A stretch of 64,000 bases of DNA from the NCBI RefSeq assembly GCF_004784465.1, contig NZ_SRRU01000002.1, positions 558,001 to 622,000 on the forward strand. Reading direction: 5' to 3'. Of the stretch, positions 52,881 to 60,812 are shown one piece after another. Numbering within the stretch: the first letter of the stretch is position 1; each line of letters starts with the position of its first letter. This stretch comes from Streptomyces griseoluteus (lineage in GTDB: Bacteria; Actinomycetota; Actinomycetes; Streptomycetales; Streptomycetaceae). A model generated the notes under the pieces. The model saw only the letters and a list, made by a program, of their open reading frames with translations. It ran no database searches and had not been told where the DNA came from. Both the position numbers and the translations under genes were made by a program.

Positions 52881-53867
52881 ATGACCGACACTGCTTCCCG
52901 TACCACCGGCGCCGTCGCCGCCGGTCTCGCCACCATCGCCGCCGACGGCACCGTTCTCGACACCTGGTTCCCGGCGCCCGAGCTGGTCGCCGAGCCGGGG
53001 CCGTCCGGCAGCGAGCGGCTGTCCGCCGACCGGGCCGCCGAACTGCTGGGCGACAGCGCGGTCTCCGCGCTCGGCCCGGACGCCCGTCGGGGCGTCGAGG
53101 TGGTCGCGGTCCGTACGGTCATCGCCTCGCTGGACGAGAAGCCGCTCGACGCGCATGACGTCTACCTGCGGCTGCACCTGCTCTCGCACCGCCTGGTCAA
53201 GCCGCACGGCCAGAGCCTGGACGGCATCTTCGGCCACCTCGCCAACGTCGCCTGGACCTCGCTCGGCCCGGTCGCGGTGGACGACGTCGAGAGGGTCCGG
53301 CTGAACGCGCGCGCCGACGGGCTGCACCTTCAGGTCACCTCGATCGACAAGTTCCCCCGCATGACGGACTACGTCGCCCCCAAGGGCGTCCGCATCGCCG
53401 ACGCCGACCGCGTCCGTCTCGGCGCGCACCTCGCCGAGGGCACGACGGTCATGCACGAGGGCTTCGTCAACTTCAACGCCGGCACGCTGGGCACCTCCAT
53501 GGTCGAGGGCCGCATCTCCGCCGGCGTCGTCATCGGCGACGGCTCCGACATCGGCGGCGGCGCCTCCACCATGGGCACCCTCTCCGGCGGCGGCAACGTC
53601 ATCATCGCCATCGGCGAACGCTGCCTCGTCGGCGCGGAAGCGGGGGTGGGCATCGCGCTGGGCGACGAGTGCGTGGTCGAGGCCGGCCTCTACGTCACGG
53701 CAGGCACCCGCGTCACGATGCCCGACGGCCAGATCGTCAAGGCCCGCGACCTCTCCGGCGCCTCCAACATCCTGTTCCGCCGCAACTCGGTGACCGGCGC
53801 GGTGGAGGCCCGGCCGAACAACGCGGTGTGGGGCGGCCTGAACGACATCCTGCACAGCCACAACTGA
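52881..53867 (+). CDS. dapD: 2,3,4,5-tetrahydropyridine-2,6-dicarboxylate N-succinyltransferase
   Basis: The 328-aa enzyme of the succinylase branch of lysine/diaminopimelate synthesis carries a left-handed beta-helix of hexapeptide repeats from about 170 to 265 ([67 protein letters not shown]) and an N-terminal helical domain. It is the long actinobacterial form (about 320-330 aa). The C-terminus [19 protein letters not shown] is typical of Streptomyces. It is the last conserved-core gene before the accessory island. Confidence 0.95.
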   Translation: MTDTASRTTGAVAAGLATIAADGTVLDTWFPAPELVAEPGPSGSERLSADRAAELLGDSAVSALGPDARRGVEVVAVRTVIASLDEKPLDAHDVYLRLHLLSHRLVKPHGQSLDGIFGHLANVAWTSLGPVAVDDVERVRLNARADGLHLQVTSIDKFPRMTDYVAPKGVRIADADRVRLGAHLAEGTTVMHEGFVNFNAGTLGTSMVEGRISAGVVIGDGSDIGGGASTMGTLSGGGNVIIAIGERCLVGAEAGVGIALGDECVVEAGLYVTAGTRVTMPDGQIVKARDLSGASNILFRRNSVTGAVEARPNNAVWGGLNDILHSHN

Positions 53868-53957
53868 TCACCGGCGGCCGTGACCTGCGGCCGCCTTATC
53901 GATCAATGCCCTGACCTGCTGCTGAGCTGTCGGTAGCTGTCGACGTTGGTCAAGGTT

Positions 53958-53999
53958 GAGCGCCCTTCCACGGCCCGAGGACGGCCCGGGAGGGCGCTC
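53958..53999. terminator. Hairpin after dapD at the island edge
   Basis: GAGCGCCCTT (53958-53967) pairs with GAGGGCGCTC (53990-53999) with one wobble; the loop is G/C-rich and partly self-paired. It lies 90 bases after dapD. Confidence 0.55.
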
Positions 54000-54049
54000 G
54001 TGTCATGGGCAGAGGTGCCATCGACGCCAATCGGCCTGTCCTGCATTGG

Positions 54050-54055
54050 TATTGT
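54050..54055 (+). promoter_or_regulatory. -10 element and inverted repeat of the three-gene cassette
   Basis: TATTGT ends six bases before ATG 54062, and no Shine-Dalgarno precedes it, suggesting a leaderless start. CCAAT (54027-54031) and ATTGG (54045-54049) form an inverted repeat 13 bases apart abutting the -10, a possible operator. Confidence 0.45.
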
Positions 54056-54061
54056 CTCGCC

Positions 54062-54469
54062 ATGGCGACACTGCCTTGGGAATGTGTGGTGCATGGGGTC
54101 CCTGCGTCACTCCAGTCAAAGGGATCTACCCGCGCTCGCTGGAAGGCGGCCGTCTCTGCTGCTGCGACGTCGCAATGGCCGGCAGGCGAAGTTCCGCTCG
54201 CAGTGCCCGTTCAGGTCACCATCACGTACTTCTTTGAGGGCAGCGCCCTCGACGTCGACAATATGTTGAAGCCGATCCAGGATGCGCTGATCGGCATCGT
54301 CTTGGAAGACGATAAGCATGTGACCGACGTACGAGGAGCGAAGCGCGACTTGGCGAACGCATTCATTGTCAAAGGCATGAGCCGCGTCATGGCGGATGGA
54401 TTTATTTCTAACGGTCCGTTCGTGCATATCAAAATAGATCTCGCGCCCGACCACAAGGAGCTGCCATGA
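54062..54469 (+). CDS. RusA-family Holliday junction resolvase
   Basis: The 135-aa protein carries the RusA catalytic signature LDVDNMLKPIQDALIGIVLEDDKHVTDV at 63-90: Asp64, Asp66 and Lys70 match the Asp-x-Asp...Lys of E. coli RusA, and Asp83/Asp84 provide the third acidic residue. RusA cuts four-way DNA junctions and is usually phage-borne. Here no phage gene is near. The ATG at 54062 is chosen for the leaderless-type -10; ATG 54005 would add 19 residues. It overlaps the next gene by ATGA. Its base composition is clearly less GC-rich than the flanks. Confidence 0.82.
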   Translation: MATLPWECVVHGVPASLQSKGSTRARWKAAVSAAATSQWPAGEVPLAVPVQVTITYFFEGSALDVDNMLKPIQDALIGIVLEDDKHVTDVRGAKRDLANAFIVKGMSRVMADGFISNGPFVHIKIDLAPDHKELP

Positions 54470-55347
54470 ACATTGGGCCCATGCTCGGTGTAGTGGAGGA
54501 CGCTCGCCGAGAGAAAGAGCTAGAGCTTCGGCGGGACGGGTTCGAGATCCTGCGCGAGGGGCAAATGTCAATGCTCCTGGGCGAGAAGACGGCCATCCGT
54601 CCTGACCTCATCGCTCGACGAGGTGATGAGGTTGTTATCGTTGAATTCGCTCGCAGGCAGCCCAACTCTTCCCTGCCAGACGAAGTGAAGCGCTCGCTTG
54701 CCGAATTCTCCACCCTCACCGATTCTAAGAAGAATTGGCGCTTCGAGGTGATGTGGATCGGTGAGGATGCCGTTGTTCCCGAGGAGCGCGCCGTCGATTC
54801 ATTTGCCCACCGAGCGGTGCTAGTCGCAAAGCATGATGAAGCGGCTGGTCTACTACTCGCGTACGCAGCACTCGAAGGAGCCATCGCTCGACTCGCGGAT
54901 CGCACCCCTGAGCTGCGTGAACAGGCGAAGCGTCGCCCGCACCCCGGACTGGCAGAGCTGGCCAGCCTAGGCCTACTTAGTCCCGAAGACTTCAGTAGGT
55001 TGAATGCGGCTCGACAAGTGCGTAACTCAATTGCTCATGGCGTCGATGTGCCAGTTTCGCTTTCTATGGTGCAAGATGTCGCCTTTTTGGCTGAGCGCAT
55101 CGCTGACGCACGCTATGTTTCTGTTGATCAAATGGTTGATTGGTTCTTCGATAATTACGAAGATCCTGCTAATGGAGTTCCATTCGACTCGGGTGAGGGT
55201 GGGTATCAGTACGTTTTGGGTGGGCCGCACGATGCCCATGACGTACTCTCGGCTCAATTCTCAGATGCGTCTACATCGGATATCGATGAGGCTGTGCGGT
55301 TGATCGAGTCGGAAGCGCATGAATGGGTCCAGAAAGGCGTGTACTAG
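54466..55347 (+). CDS. PD-(D/E)XK-like (AHJR-type) and HEPN-like two-domain protein
   Basis: The 293-aa protein is coupled to the RusA gene by ATGA. The N-terminal part (about 10-100) looks like an AHJR-type restriction-endonuclease fold: RPDLIARRGDEVVIVEFARRQ with Asp47 and Glu60; the usual Lys two residues later is Ala62 here, so activity is uncertain. The C-terminal half (about 120-290) is helical and contains RQVRNSIAHG, a HEPN Rx4H motif (Arg186, His191). HEPN domains often act as RNases or as toxin or partner domains in conflict systems. G+C at 55081-55200 is 57 of 120 (48%), far below the surroundings, indicating horizontal transfer. The function is unknown; the domain calls are by motif only. 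Confidence 0.65.
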   Translation: MNIGPMLGVVEDARREKELELRRDGFEILREGQMSMLLGEKTAIRPDLIARRGDEVVIVEFARRQPNSSLPDEVKRSLAEFSTLTDSKKNWRFEVMWIGEDAVVPEERAVDSFAHRAVLVAKHDEAAGLLLAYAALEGAIARLADRTPELREQAKRRPHPGLAELASLGLLSPEDFSRLNAARQVRNSIAHGVDVPVSLSMVQDVAFLAERIADARYVSVDQMVDWFFDNYEDPANGVPFDSGEGGYQYVLGGPHDAHDVLSAQFSDASTSDIDEAVRLIESEAHEWVQKGVY

Positions 55348-55577
55348 GTAAAGTACTGGTTCGACCAGGTAGTGATCAGTACCCATCCCTAGATCGGCTT
55401 TGCTTTCTTTGTTCTAAGCCATTCGATGGCGTGGGTATCGTTGTGATGTGGGCTGGCCCGGGGCATTTCGTCTACCTTCACGGTCAGCGCTGTGCGAGTT
55501 CATTCGTACTCCGGCTGGGCCGTGACGCCTGGGAAGTTGAACACGAACAGCGCTCAACGGCCCACCCAGCGCACTGA
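55323..55577 (+). CDS. Small CxxC...HxxxC protein, third gene of the cassette
   Basis: The 84-aa protein has Cys27, Cys30, His53 and Cys57 (LCFLCSKPF...VYLHGQRCASSF), a likely zinc-binding knuckle, followed by LGRDAWEVEHE. It overlaps the preceding gene by 25 bases in another frame; GGAAG lies about seven bases before ATG 55323, and no other start precedes the Cys motif. A strong terminator lies 90 bases after its stop. I do not recognise the family. The ordered Cys/His pattern and the position argue it is real. Confidence 0.55.
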   Translation: MGPERRVLGKVLVRPGSDQYPSLDRLCFLCSKPFDGVGIVVMWAGPGHFVYLHGQRCASSFVLRLGRDAWEVEHEQRSTAHPAH

Positions 55578-55667
55578 GGTCGGCGGAGTCTGAATGAGCC
55601 TGGCGAGCGCCGGCAGCTGCGATCGGTAGCTGGTCTACTGATCGGCTCTTCCGCCCAGCGGGCCTAA

Positions 55668-55709
55668 AGAAGCCCACGGCTCTGACCAGCTCAGATGCCG
55701 TGGGCTTCT
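55668..55709 (+). terminator. Terminator of the accessory cassette
   Basis: Perfect 13-bp arms AGAAGCCCACGGC (55668-55680) and GCCGTGGGCTTCT (55697-55709), 16-nt loop, preceded by AA and followed by G then mixed sequence. Confidence 0.85.
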
Positions 55710-55798
55710 GCCGTTGTCGGTCGGCGTCGGCTGACCTCGTACCGCCCAGAGACGGCCCTGACATCGCATCATCCTCCGCTGTGAGCGGGGTCCGCTAG

Positions 55799-55939
55799 CG
55801 TCCCGGCATCGAGGGGGCAGACAAGGCACTGGGCCGCAAGGGAGCACGACGCATAGTCGTCGACGGTACAATCCACCGCTGGCGGCTGCGATGCAGGGCA
55901 CTCATGTCCATGGAGAGTGACGGCAGGCCCAGGGATGGC
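55799..55939 (+). pseudogene. Possible gene relic opposite the small membrane gene
   Basis: The frame opens after TAG at 55796 without any start codon and reads GRKGARRIVVDGTIHRWRLR from about 55832, a sequence resembling the N-terminus of a small Streptomyces family I remember as VVDG-x-x-x-WRVR. It then continues only as antisense of the 55940-56137 gene. Rest of 55710-55939: no credible gene seen. This is weak evidence for a decayed gene. Confidence 0.25.
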
Positions 55940-56137
55940 CTAAGCGGCCATGGGCGGCTCTTGATCGTCCGTCCGGTGCGGCTGATCGGGCTTTTTGAAG
56001 CGCTGCCAGGCCTCGCGCGCCTTTCCGGCGGACTCGATCACGTCTGGAATCTGGTCTAGCAGACCCTTCACAGCGAAGAGCAGCACGGAAGCCACGCCAG
56101 CGATGGCGAGAATGATGATGATGGCGGTGCCGTCCAC
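55940..56137 (-). CDS. Small single-span membrane protein
   Basis: The 65-aa protein starts at GTG 56137 with AAGGA just upstream. It has one N-terminal transmembrane helix (AIIIILAIAGVASVLLFAVKG, about 5-25), then an amphipathic helix LLDQIPDVIESAGKAREAWQRF and a charged tail rich in Asp/Glu/Pro. No signal peptidase site is visible. The function is unknown; small proteins of this form accompany accessory Streptomyces loci. It could be a toxin-like membrane protein, but that is speculation. Confidence 0.55.
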   Translation of the reverse strand: MDGTAIIIILAIAGVASVLLFAVKGLLDQIPDVIESAGKAREAWQRFKKPDQPHRTDDQEPPMAA

Positions 56138-56465
56138 CGATCCTTACCTTCCCTGTCATGGGTCGGAATCGGTGGCATAGGCAGCCTCGATCCGTCCCTT
56201 TCGGTCGGGACCGAGACACCTACGCTGATGCGGCGCGCAAATGTTCTCGGGTGGGTCATTGCTGACCCGGGTTTGTACAGTCGTGCGGTCTTGCCCTACC
56301 CGCCAACCCGGGATCTTGACTGACATCGTCGGCTCGGCGACCTAGTTGCACCGAGGCCCAGTCACTTAGGCTGGCTTGCCCTGCCTTCCCGTTTCGCAGC
56401 CGGGGCGCACAGGTGCGCGGAGCATTTCGCTCACTAGTGCCGATGATAGCGCACGGCACACGGAA
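56138..56465. other. Intergenic DNA, no gene recognised
   Basis: About 330 bases between the small membrane gene and the terminator of the next minus-strand operon. A short palindromic stretch CGGTC-GG-GACCG lies near 56203-56214; no promoter was confidently placed and no credible reading frame found. Confidence 0.4.
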
Positions 56466-56499
56466 GCGCCCCGACGTCAACGAGTCGACATCGGGGCGC
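56466..56499 (-). terminator. Terminator of the 56512-56933 minus-strand operon
   Basis: GCGCCCCGA (56466-56474) pairs with TCGGGGCGC (56491-56499), with further GTC/GAC pairing inside. It lies 12 bases beyond the stop at 56512. Confidence 0.75.
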
Positions 56500-56511
56500 T
56501 GTTGAAGTCTG

Positions 56512-56739
56512 CTACTCCACCACCGGCCTGATTCGGTCCAAGGGTACGTCCCACTCGATACCGCCGCCGACCGGGCGCATGAAAGCCTGGCTGCTGATGA
56601 GTCTGTACTTCTCCTTGGTGCGCTCCTCTAGGACGTAGACCAGGTGGCCCGTGCGCTCTGAGATCCGATCCATCACCAGGGTTCCGGCGGGGTAGGGGAG
56701 CTTGCCGGTGCAGAGGGTTGTTGGAACTCGTTCGGTCAC
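56512..56739 (-). CDS. Small hypothetical protein, 75 aa
   Basis: Sequence MTERVPTTLCTGKLPYPAG, then TLVMDRISERTGHLVYVLEE and GGGIEWDVPLDRIRPV near the end. It looks like a small beta-barrel-like protein found beside Streptomyces HTH/DUF397-type loci as I recall; no function is known. It overlaps the preceding 65-aa gene by ATGA (56736-56739) and ends at a terminator, so both are one operon. Confidence 0.65.
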   Translation of the reverse strand: MTERVPTTLCTGKLPYPAGTLVMDRISERTGHLVYVLEERTKEKYRLISSQAFMRPVGGGIEWDVPLDRIRPVVE

Positions 56740-56933
56740 GCCTGGCCTTCCTGCCGTAGGGCGTCGGCTAGGCGGGCGGCCACGTCGGCTCGTACGCGGC
56801 CCAGCTCCACGAGCTTCAGTGCCGGTGACGCGATGTCGACGGCGAGGGAGGGGAGGACGATGCCTGCGCCGGCCAGGGCTGTTTTGAGATTCTCTACCGC
56901 TGTGAAGGGGTCCTGCTGTTCCTCGGTTGCCAT
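56736..56933 (-). CDS. Small hypothetical protein, 65 aa
   Basis: The 65-aa protein from ATG 56933 reads MATEEQQDPFTAVENLKTAL, followed by a helical VDIASPALKLVELGRVRADVAARLADALRQ. It is soluble and probably all-helical. The frame is open further upstream, but that part is antisense to the intergenic region before the DUF6879 gene and has no ribosome site. It is translationally coupled to the 75-aa gene. No function is known. Confidence 0.62.
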   Translation of the reverse strand: MATEEQQDPFTAVENLKTALAGAGIVLPSLAVDIASPALKLVELGRVRADVAARLADALRQEGQA

Positions 56934-57105
56934 GAACCGGACGCTAGAGCTGGCGGGTTGGCGGGCGGTATGGTGTTTTCCCGTCTTTGCTCGGCCGGTC
57001 GTCAACATTGCTGGTGTTTTCTCAGCGGCCCAGCCTGAACCCGTAGCGCCGAGACACCGCCCTGGCCATGCTGTTGGAGCAAATCCCCCGGAACGGAGAC
57101 CGCTC

Positions 57106-57852
57106 ATGGCCCGTCAGTTACGCTTCACCGGCACAGACAGCAAGGTCGATGGCTGCCCCGCCCTGCACACGGACGAGGGCACCGGTGATGTCATCGTTCA
57201 GGGCACGCCCGTCACCGACCCCGACGACCTCGCGCAGCTCCAGCACTTCGGGCCCGGTGACGCGGCGGTGGCCGTGCCGCGCGAGCTGCTGGTGAATTGG
57301 GGGCCGAAGGAGATGGAGCGCGTGCCCGAACTCGTGGACCGGGCCACCTTTCGCCGCCTCTTCGAGACCTTTAAGCGCACCGCCTGGCGGCTGGAAAGCC
57401 GGCGTGGTTACGCCTCGGACCGTGAGGACCCCGACTTCCAGGCGTTCCTGGCCACCGGCTCGTCGCCGTGCGACTTCAGTGAGCCCTGGTTCGTCAACAT
57501 CAAGGCGCAGACCGAGGCAGGGAAGACGGTCGGTCGGGTGCGCGTCGCGGACAAGCCGCTCACCACGGAGCAACTGTTCCTGCTCGACTACGCCCGGCAC
57601 AACGCGGCCGTGGGCGAGGACATCCGGTACCTGTGGCGCGAAGACGCCACCGACCTGCCCGCCGAGGACTTCTGGATCTTTGACTCGCGGCTCGTCGCGC
57701 TGTTGCACTTCGACGACGCCGACCACATCACGAACATCGAGCTGATCACCGAACCAGCCGAGGTCGTCCGGTACTGCATCGCACGTGACGCTGCGATGCA
57801 CCACGCCATAGCGCGGGACGAGTTCGAGGCACTGGTCGCTGAGGCCGGATAG
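57106..57852 (+). CDS. DUF6879-type protein with fused N-terminal module, TTA codon
   Basis: The 248-aa protein has two parts: residues 1-65 (RQLRFTGTDSKVDGCPALH...TPVTDPDDLAQLQHF...VAVPRELLV) match a small family usually encoded as a separate upstream gene, and residues 75-248 (TFRRLFETFKRTAWRLESRRGYASD, LLDYARHNAAVGEDIRYLWRED, DFWIFDSRLVALLHF) match DUF6879. The fifth codon is TTA (57118-57120), so translation should need the bldA tRNA. GGAG precedes ATG 57106. The XRE/DUF5753 gene follows after 12 bases, the common partner of DUF6879. The function is unknown; roles in development and antibiotic control are known for related loci. Confidence 0.72.
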   Translation: MARQLRFTGTDSKVDGCPALHTDEGTGDVIVQGTPVTDPDDLAQLQHFGPGDAAVAVPRELLVNWGPKEMERVPELVDRATFRRLFETFKRTAWRLESRRGYASDREDPDFQAFLATGSSPCDFSEPWFVNIKAQTEAGKTVGRVRVADKPLTTEQLFLLDYARHNAAVGEDIRYLWREDATDLPAEDFWIFDSRLVALLHFDDADHITNIELITEPAEVVRYCIARDAAMHHAIARDEFEALVAEAG

Positions 57853-57864
57853 CGCGCGTGACCG

Positions 57865-58716
57865 GTGAGCACTGACTATCAGCAAGCCAGGGTGGCCCTG
57901 GGAACGCGGCTGCGGGAGCTGCGCTTTTCATGCCCTGGTGGTCGGCTCACCGGTCAGCAACTCGCCCAGCGGCTCGGCTGGCAGGGCTCCAAGGTCAGCA
58001 AGCTGGAGAACGGCAAGCAGACGGCCACCCCCGAGGACCTTAGGGCCTGGGCCGACGCGACCGAGCAGCCTGAGGTGTACGCCGAGCTGGCCGCCCGACT
58101 GGCGGGCTTCGAGTCCCAGATCAGGTCATGGCGTCGCGCGCTGGCGAACGGTTTCAAGGTGATGCATGAAGGGCTGAGCGCGGAGATAGAGCGGGCCTCG
58201 GAGATGTGGCTCTGGGAGGAGTCGGTGATCCCTGGCCTGCTGCAGACCCCCGAGTACGCTCACCACGTCATCCGGAGGTACGCCGAACTGCTAGGCGGCG
58301 CCAACGACATCGACGCCGCCGTACGCTCCCGAGTCCAGCGGCAGGAGTGGCTCTACCGGCCCGGCCGCAAGCTGCACGTGCTGATGTGGGAAGCCGCGCT
58401 GCGCTCGCTGATCTGCCCGCCCACCGTGCTGGCCGCCCAGCTCGACCGCTTGACGGGCATGATCGGCATGGACACCGTCGAGCTGGGCGTCGTCCCCTTC
58501 GCCGCCCCCGTGAAGATCGTGCCCGCCAATGGCTTCTGGGTCCTGGACGACCGGGTGGTCGTCGCGGAGGACTGGCACGCCGAGATGTGGTTGGACGACG
58601 CCGACAACATCGCCCTCTACTCGAAGGTCTGGCACACCCTCCACGAGTCGGCCGTGTACGGGACCGAAGCCCAGAACGTCATCACCGCGGCCCGCCGCGC
58701 CCTCAACCTCCGCTGA
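57865..58716 (+). CDS. XRE-family regulator with DUF5753 domain (WhiJ-like)
   Basis: The 283-aa protein has an XRE helix-turn-helix (LGTRLRELRFSCPGGRLTGQQLAQRLGWQGSKVSKLENGKQ, about 12-52) and a DUF5753 domain (about 95-275, with MWLWEESVIPGLLQTPEYAHHVIRRYAELL and VLMWEAALRS). This pair is frequent in Streptomyces; WhiJ and AbaA-like members affect sporulation and antibiotic production. GTG 57865 (VSTDYQQAR) is the start. Its stop overlaps the convergent TetR gene by 14 bases. Confidence 0.82.
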   Translation: MSTDYQQARVALGTRLRELRFSCPGGRLTGQQLAQRLGWQGSKVSKLENGKQTATPEDLRAWADATEQPEVYAELAARLAGFESQIRSWRRALANGFKVMHEGLSAEIERASEMWLWEESVIPGLLQTPEYAHHVIRRYAELLGGANDIDAAVRSRVQRQEWLYRPGRKLHVLMWEAALRSLICPPTVLAAQLDRLTGMIGMDTVELGVVPFAAPVKIVPANGFWVLDDRVVVAEDWHAEMWLDDADNIALYSKVWHTLHESAVYGTEAQNVITAARRALNLR

Positions 58717-59251
58717 CGCGAAGTCCGTCCAGTAGCCACCCCAGATACCGCCCGATCTCCCGTGCCTCCCCGCCCCCGAGTTCCGCCGCCGTGGCAACAC
58801 CGTGGGTCAGGCGGAGGAGGTCCGTGGGGGTCAGGTCGGGGCGGAGGGTGCCTTCGGACTGGGCGGCTGCCAGCAGAGTTGTTGCCGTGGATTTCACCAC
58901 CGTGCCGCAGGCGGTCAGCGGAGTGTCAGTCGCGGCTGTGCCCAGGAGGATTTTCAGGCCCCTGACCTGGATCGTCGCCAGGCATACCTCACCCAGCCAC
59001 TCTGTCAGGGCCTCGCCCGGAGGCAGCAGTCGGGACAGTTCCGCGCCCCGCTCGCCCAGTGCGTCGATGCGGGCCGCATACGCCGCCTCCAGCAGCGCGC
59101 GCCGCGTCGGGAAGTGGCGGTACAGCGTGCCCGAGCCCACCCCCGCGCGCTTGGCGATGTCGTCCAGGGAGGCGTTCTCGCCGTGTTCGGCGAAGGCTGC
59201 GGTGGCGGCGTTCAGGAGGCGGGTGTGGTTGCGTCGGGCGTCTGCCCGCAT
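58703..59251 (-). CDS. TetR/AcrR-family transcriptional regulator
   Basis: The 182-aa regulator has a TetR HTH (ASLDDIAKRAGVGSGTLYRHFPTRRALLEAAY, about 27-58) and a helical ligand-binding domain. Its C-terminus resembles the SBP56/YcdC-type group with LTPTDLLRLTHGVATAAELGG. The target is unknown; the PhoX gene lies 42 bases upstream on the same strand and may be co-transcribed. The 3' ends of this gene and the XRE gene overlap. Confidence 0.85.
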   Translation of the reverse strand: MRADARRNHTRLLNAATAAFAEHGENASLDDIAKRAGVGSGTLYRHFPTRRALLEAAYAARIDALGERGAELSRLLPPGEALTEWLGEVCLATIQVRGLKILLGTAATDTPLTACGTVVKSTATTLLAAAQSEGTLRPDLTPTDLLRLTHGVATAAELGGGEAREIGRYLGWLLDGLRVSGG

Positions 59252-59293
59252 GGGCCGGGCTTTCTGTCAGGCGGGGGTGCGTGCACGCCGAGT

Positions 59294-60733
59294 TTAGCCC
59301 CGCCGCTGCCGCTTCCACGGGCCCGTGATCGCCAGCATGATGCCGGGGTCCTGGATGTTGGCGAACAGGGTGTGGCCGTCGGGGGAGAAGGTGACGCCGG
59401 TGAACTCGCTGTACGCGGGGGCCGTTTCGGTGCCGATGTTGAGTTCGTTGCGGGCGATCGGGTACGTACGGCCGCCGTCGGTCGCGCCGAAGAGGTGCTG
59501 TACACCCTCGCCGTCCTCGGCGATGATCAGGCCCCCGTAGGGGGAGACGGTGATGTTGTCGGGGCCGTCGAAGGCGCCGTCGGCGGAGGCGTCCGGGTTG
59601 ACCCCGAGGAGCACCTTCAGGGTCAGCGTCCGCCGCCGGGGGTCGTAGAACCACACCTGGCCGTCGTGCTGGACGGGGCTCTCCTCGCGGGCGTAGGACG
59701 AGACCAAGTACACCCCGCCGTCGCCCCACCACATGCCCTCCAGCTTGCGGGCCCGCGTCACCTGGCCGTCGGTGAACTGCCTGCGGACCGGCACCGTGCG
59801 CGCGTCCCGGTCGGGGACGTCGACCCAGTCCACGCCGTACACCGTGCCGGTGCGCGTCGCGCGCGAGAGGTCGTCCACGAAGCGGCCGCCGGAGTCGAAG
59901 CAGCGGAACGCCTGCAGGACGCCCGCGTCGTCGGCGAGGGTGCGCAGCCGGCCCCGGCCGTGGTGGAAGCCCTCCGGCGGAGTCCAGCGGTAGAACAGGC
60001 CGTTGGGGCCGGAGGCGTCCTCGGTGAGGAAGAGGTGGCCCCGCTTCGGGTCGACCACCACCGCCTCGTGGGCGTAACGGCCCAGCGCCTTCAGCGGCTT
60101 GGGGGCCCGGTTGGCGCGGCGGTCGGCGGGGTCGACCTCGAAGACATAGCCGTGGTCCCTGGTCATGCCGTTCTGCCCGGCCCGGTCCTCGGTCTCCTCG
60201 CAGGTCAGCCAGGTGCCCCAAGGAGTGCTGCCGCCCGCGCAGTTGGTGGAGGTACCGGCGATGCCCACCCACTCGGCGACATGGTCGCGGCGGACCTCCA
60301 CCACCGTGCAGCCACCCGAGGCGGCCGGGTCGTACACCAGGCCCTCGGCGAGCGGCACCGGGTGCTTCCAGTTCGCGCGCGGCCCCTTCAGCTCATGGTT
60401 GTTCACCAGCAGCACCGCACCGCGCGGGCCCGCGAAGGCCGCCGTACCGTCGTGGTTCGACGGGGTCGGCTCGCCCGACTCCAGCCGGGTACGGCCGCTG
60501 TACGTCACCACCCGGTACGAGAAGCCCGCGGGCAGCGCGAGGATGCCGTCCGGGTCGGGGATCAGCGGGCCGTACCCGATGCCGGGGTGGCCGTGCGCGT
60601 CCCGGGCGCCGTCGAGGTCCGCGGCGGCGAGGGCCTGCGGGGCGGTGGCGAGGGCGCCGACGCTGCCCGCGAGCACGACCCCGGCACCGGTGACCGCCGT
60701 CGTCCTGGCGAAGTCCCTGCGGGTGAGTGACAT
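59294..60733 (-). CDS. Tat-exported PhoX-type phosphatase (DUF839)
   Basis: The 479-aa protein has a Tat signal (SLTRRDFARTTAVTGAGVVLAG) with an AxA cleavage site near residue 34. DUF839/PhoX features follow: LVNNHELKG near 104-112 and TWLTCEETEDRAGQ, YVFEVDP, GRYAHEAVVVDPKRGHLFLTEDA, and DGPDNITVSPYGGLIIAEDG. PhoX enzymes are Ca2+-dependent phosphomonoesterases secreted under phosphate starvation. AGGAG precedes ATG 60733; a PHO-box pair lies 80-101 bases upstream. The frame is open further upstream, but without signal-like sequence. Confidence 0.85.
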   Translation of the reverse strand: MSLTRRDFARTTAVTGAGVVLAGSVGALATAPQALAAADLDGARDAHGHPGIGYGPLIPDPDGILALPAGFSYRVVTYSGRTRLESGEPTPSNHDGTAAFAGPRGAVLLVNNHELKGPRANWKHPVPLAEGLVYDPAASGGCTVVEVRRDHVAEWVGIAGTSTNCAGGSTPWGTWLTCEETEDRAGQNGMTRDHGYVFEVDPADRRANRAPKPLKALGRYAHEAVVVDPKRGHLFLTEDASGPNGLFYRWTPPEGFHHGRGRLRTLADDAGVLQAFRCFDSGGRFVDDLSRATRTGTVYGVDWVDVPDRDARTVPVRRQFTDGQVTRARKLEGMWWGDGGVYLVSSYAREESPVQHDGQVWFYDPRRRTLTLKVLLGVNPDASADGAFDGPDNITVSPYGGLIIAEDGEGVQHLFGATDGGRTYPIARNELNIGTETAPAYSEFTGVTFSPDGHTLFANIQDPGIMLAITGPWKRQRRG

Positions 60734-60812
60734 GGTGTCTCCTGTGACGGTCGGGACGCCCGTGGCGGAGGGCGAGGGTGACGGGGCCTCGTTCGGCCGA
60801 CACACTCCCGCC

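Noticed and set aside
54062..55577. Prophage remnant
   Set aside because: RusA is often phage-borne, but no integrase, portal, capsid, lysis or repressor gene is nearby, and the genes form a terminated operon.
55635..55901. 88-codon frame on the minus strand
   Set aside because: Cys/Pro/Arg-rich translation without motif or ribosome site; crosses the cassette terminator.
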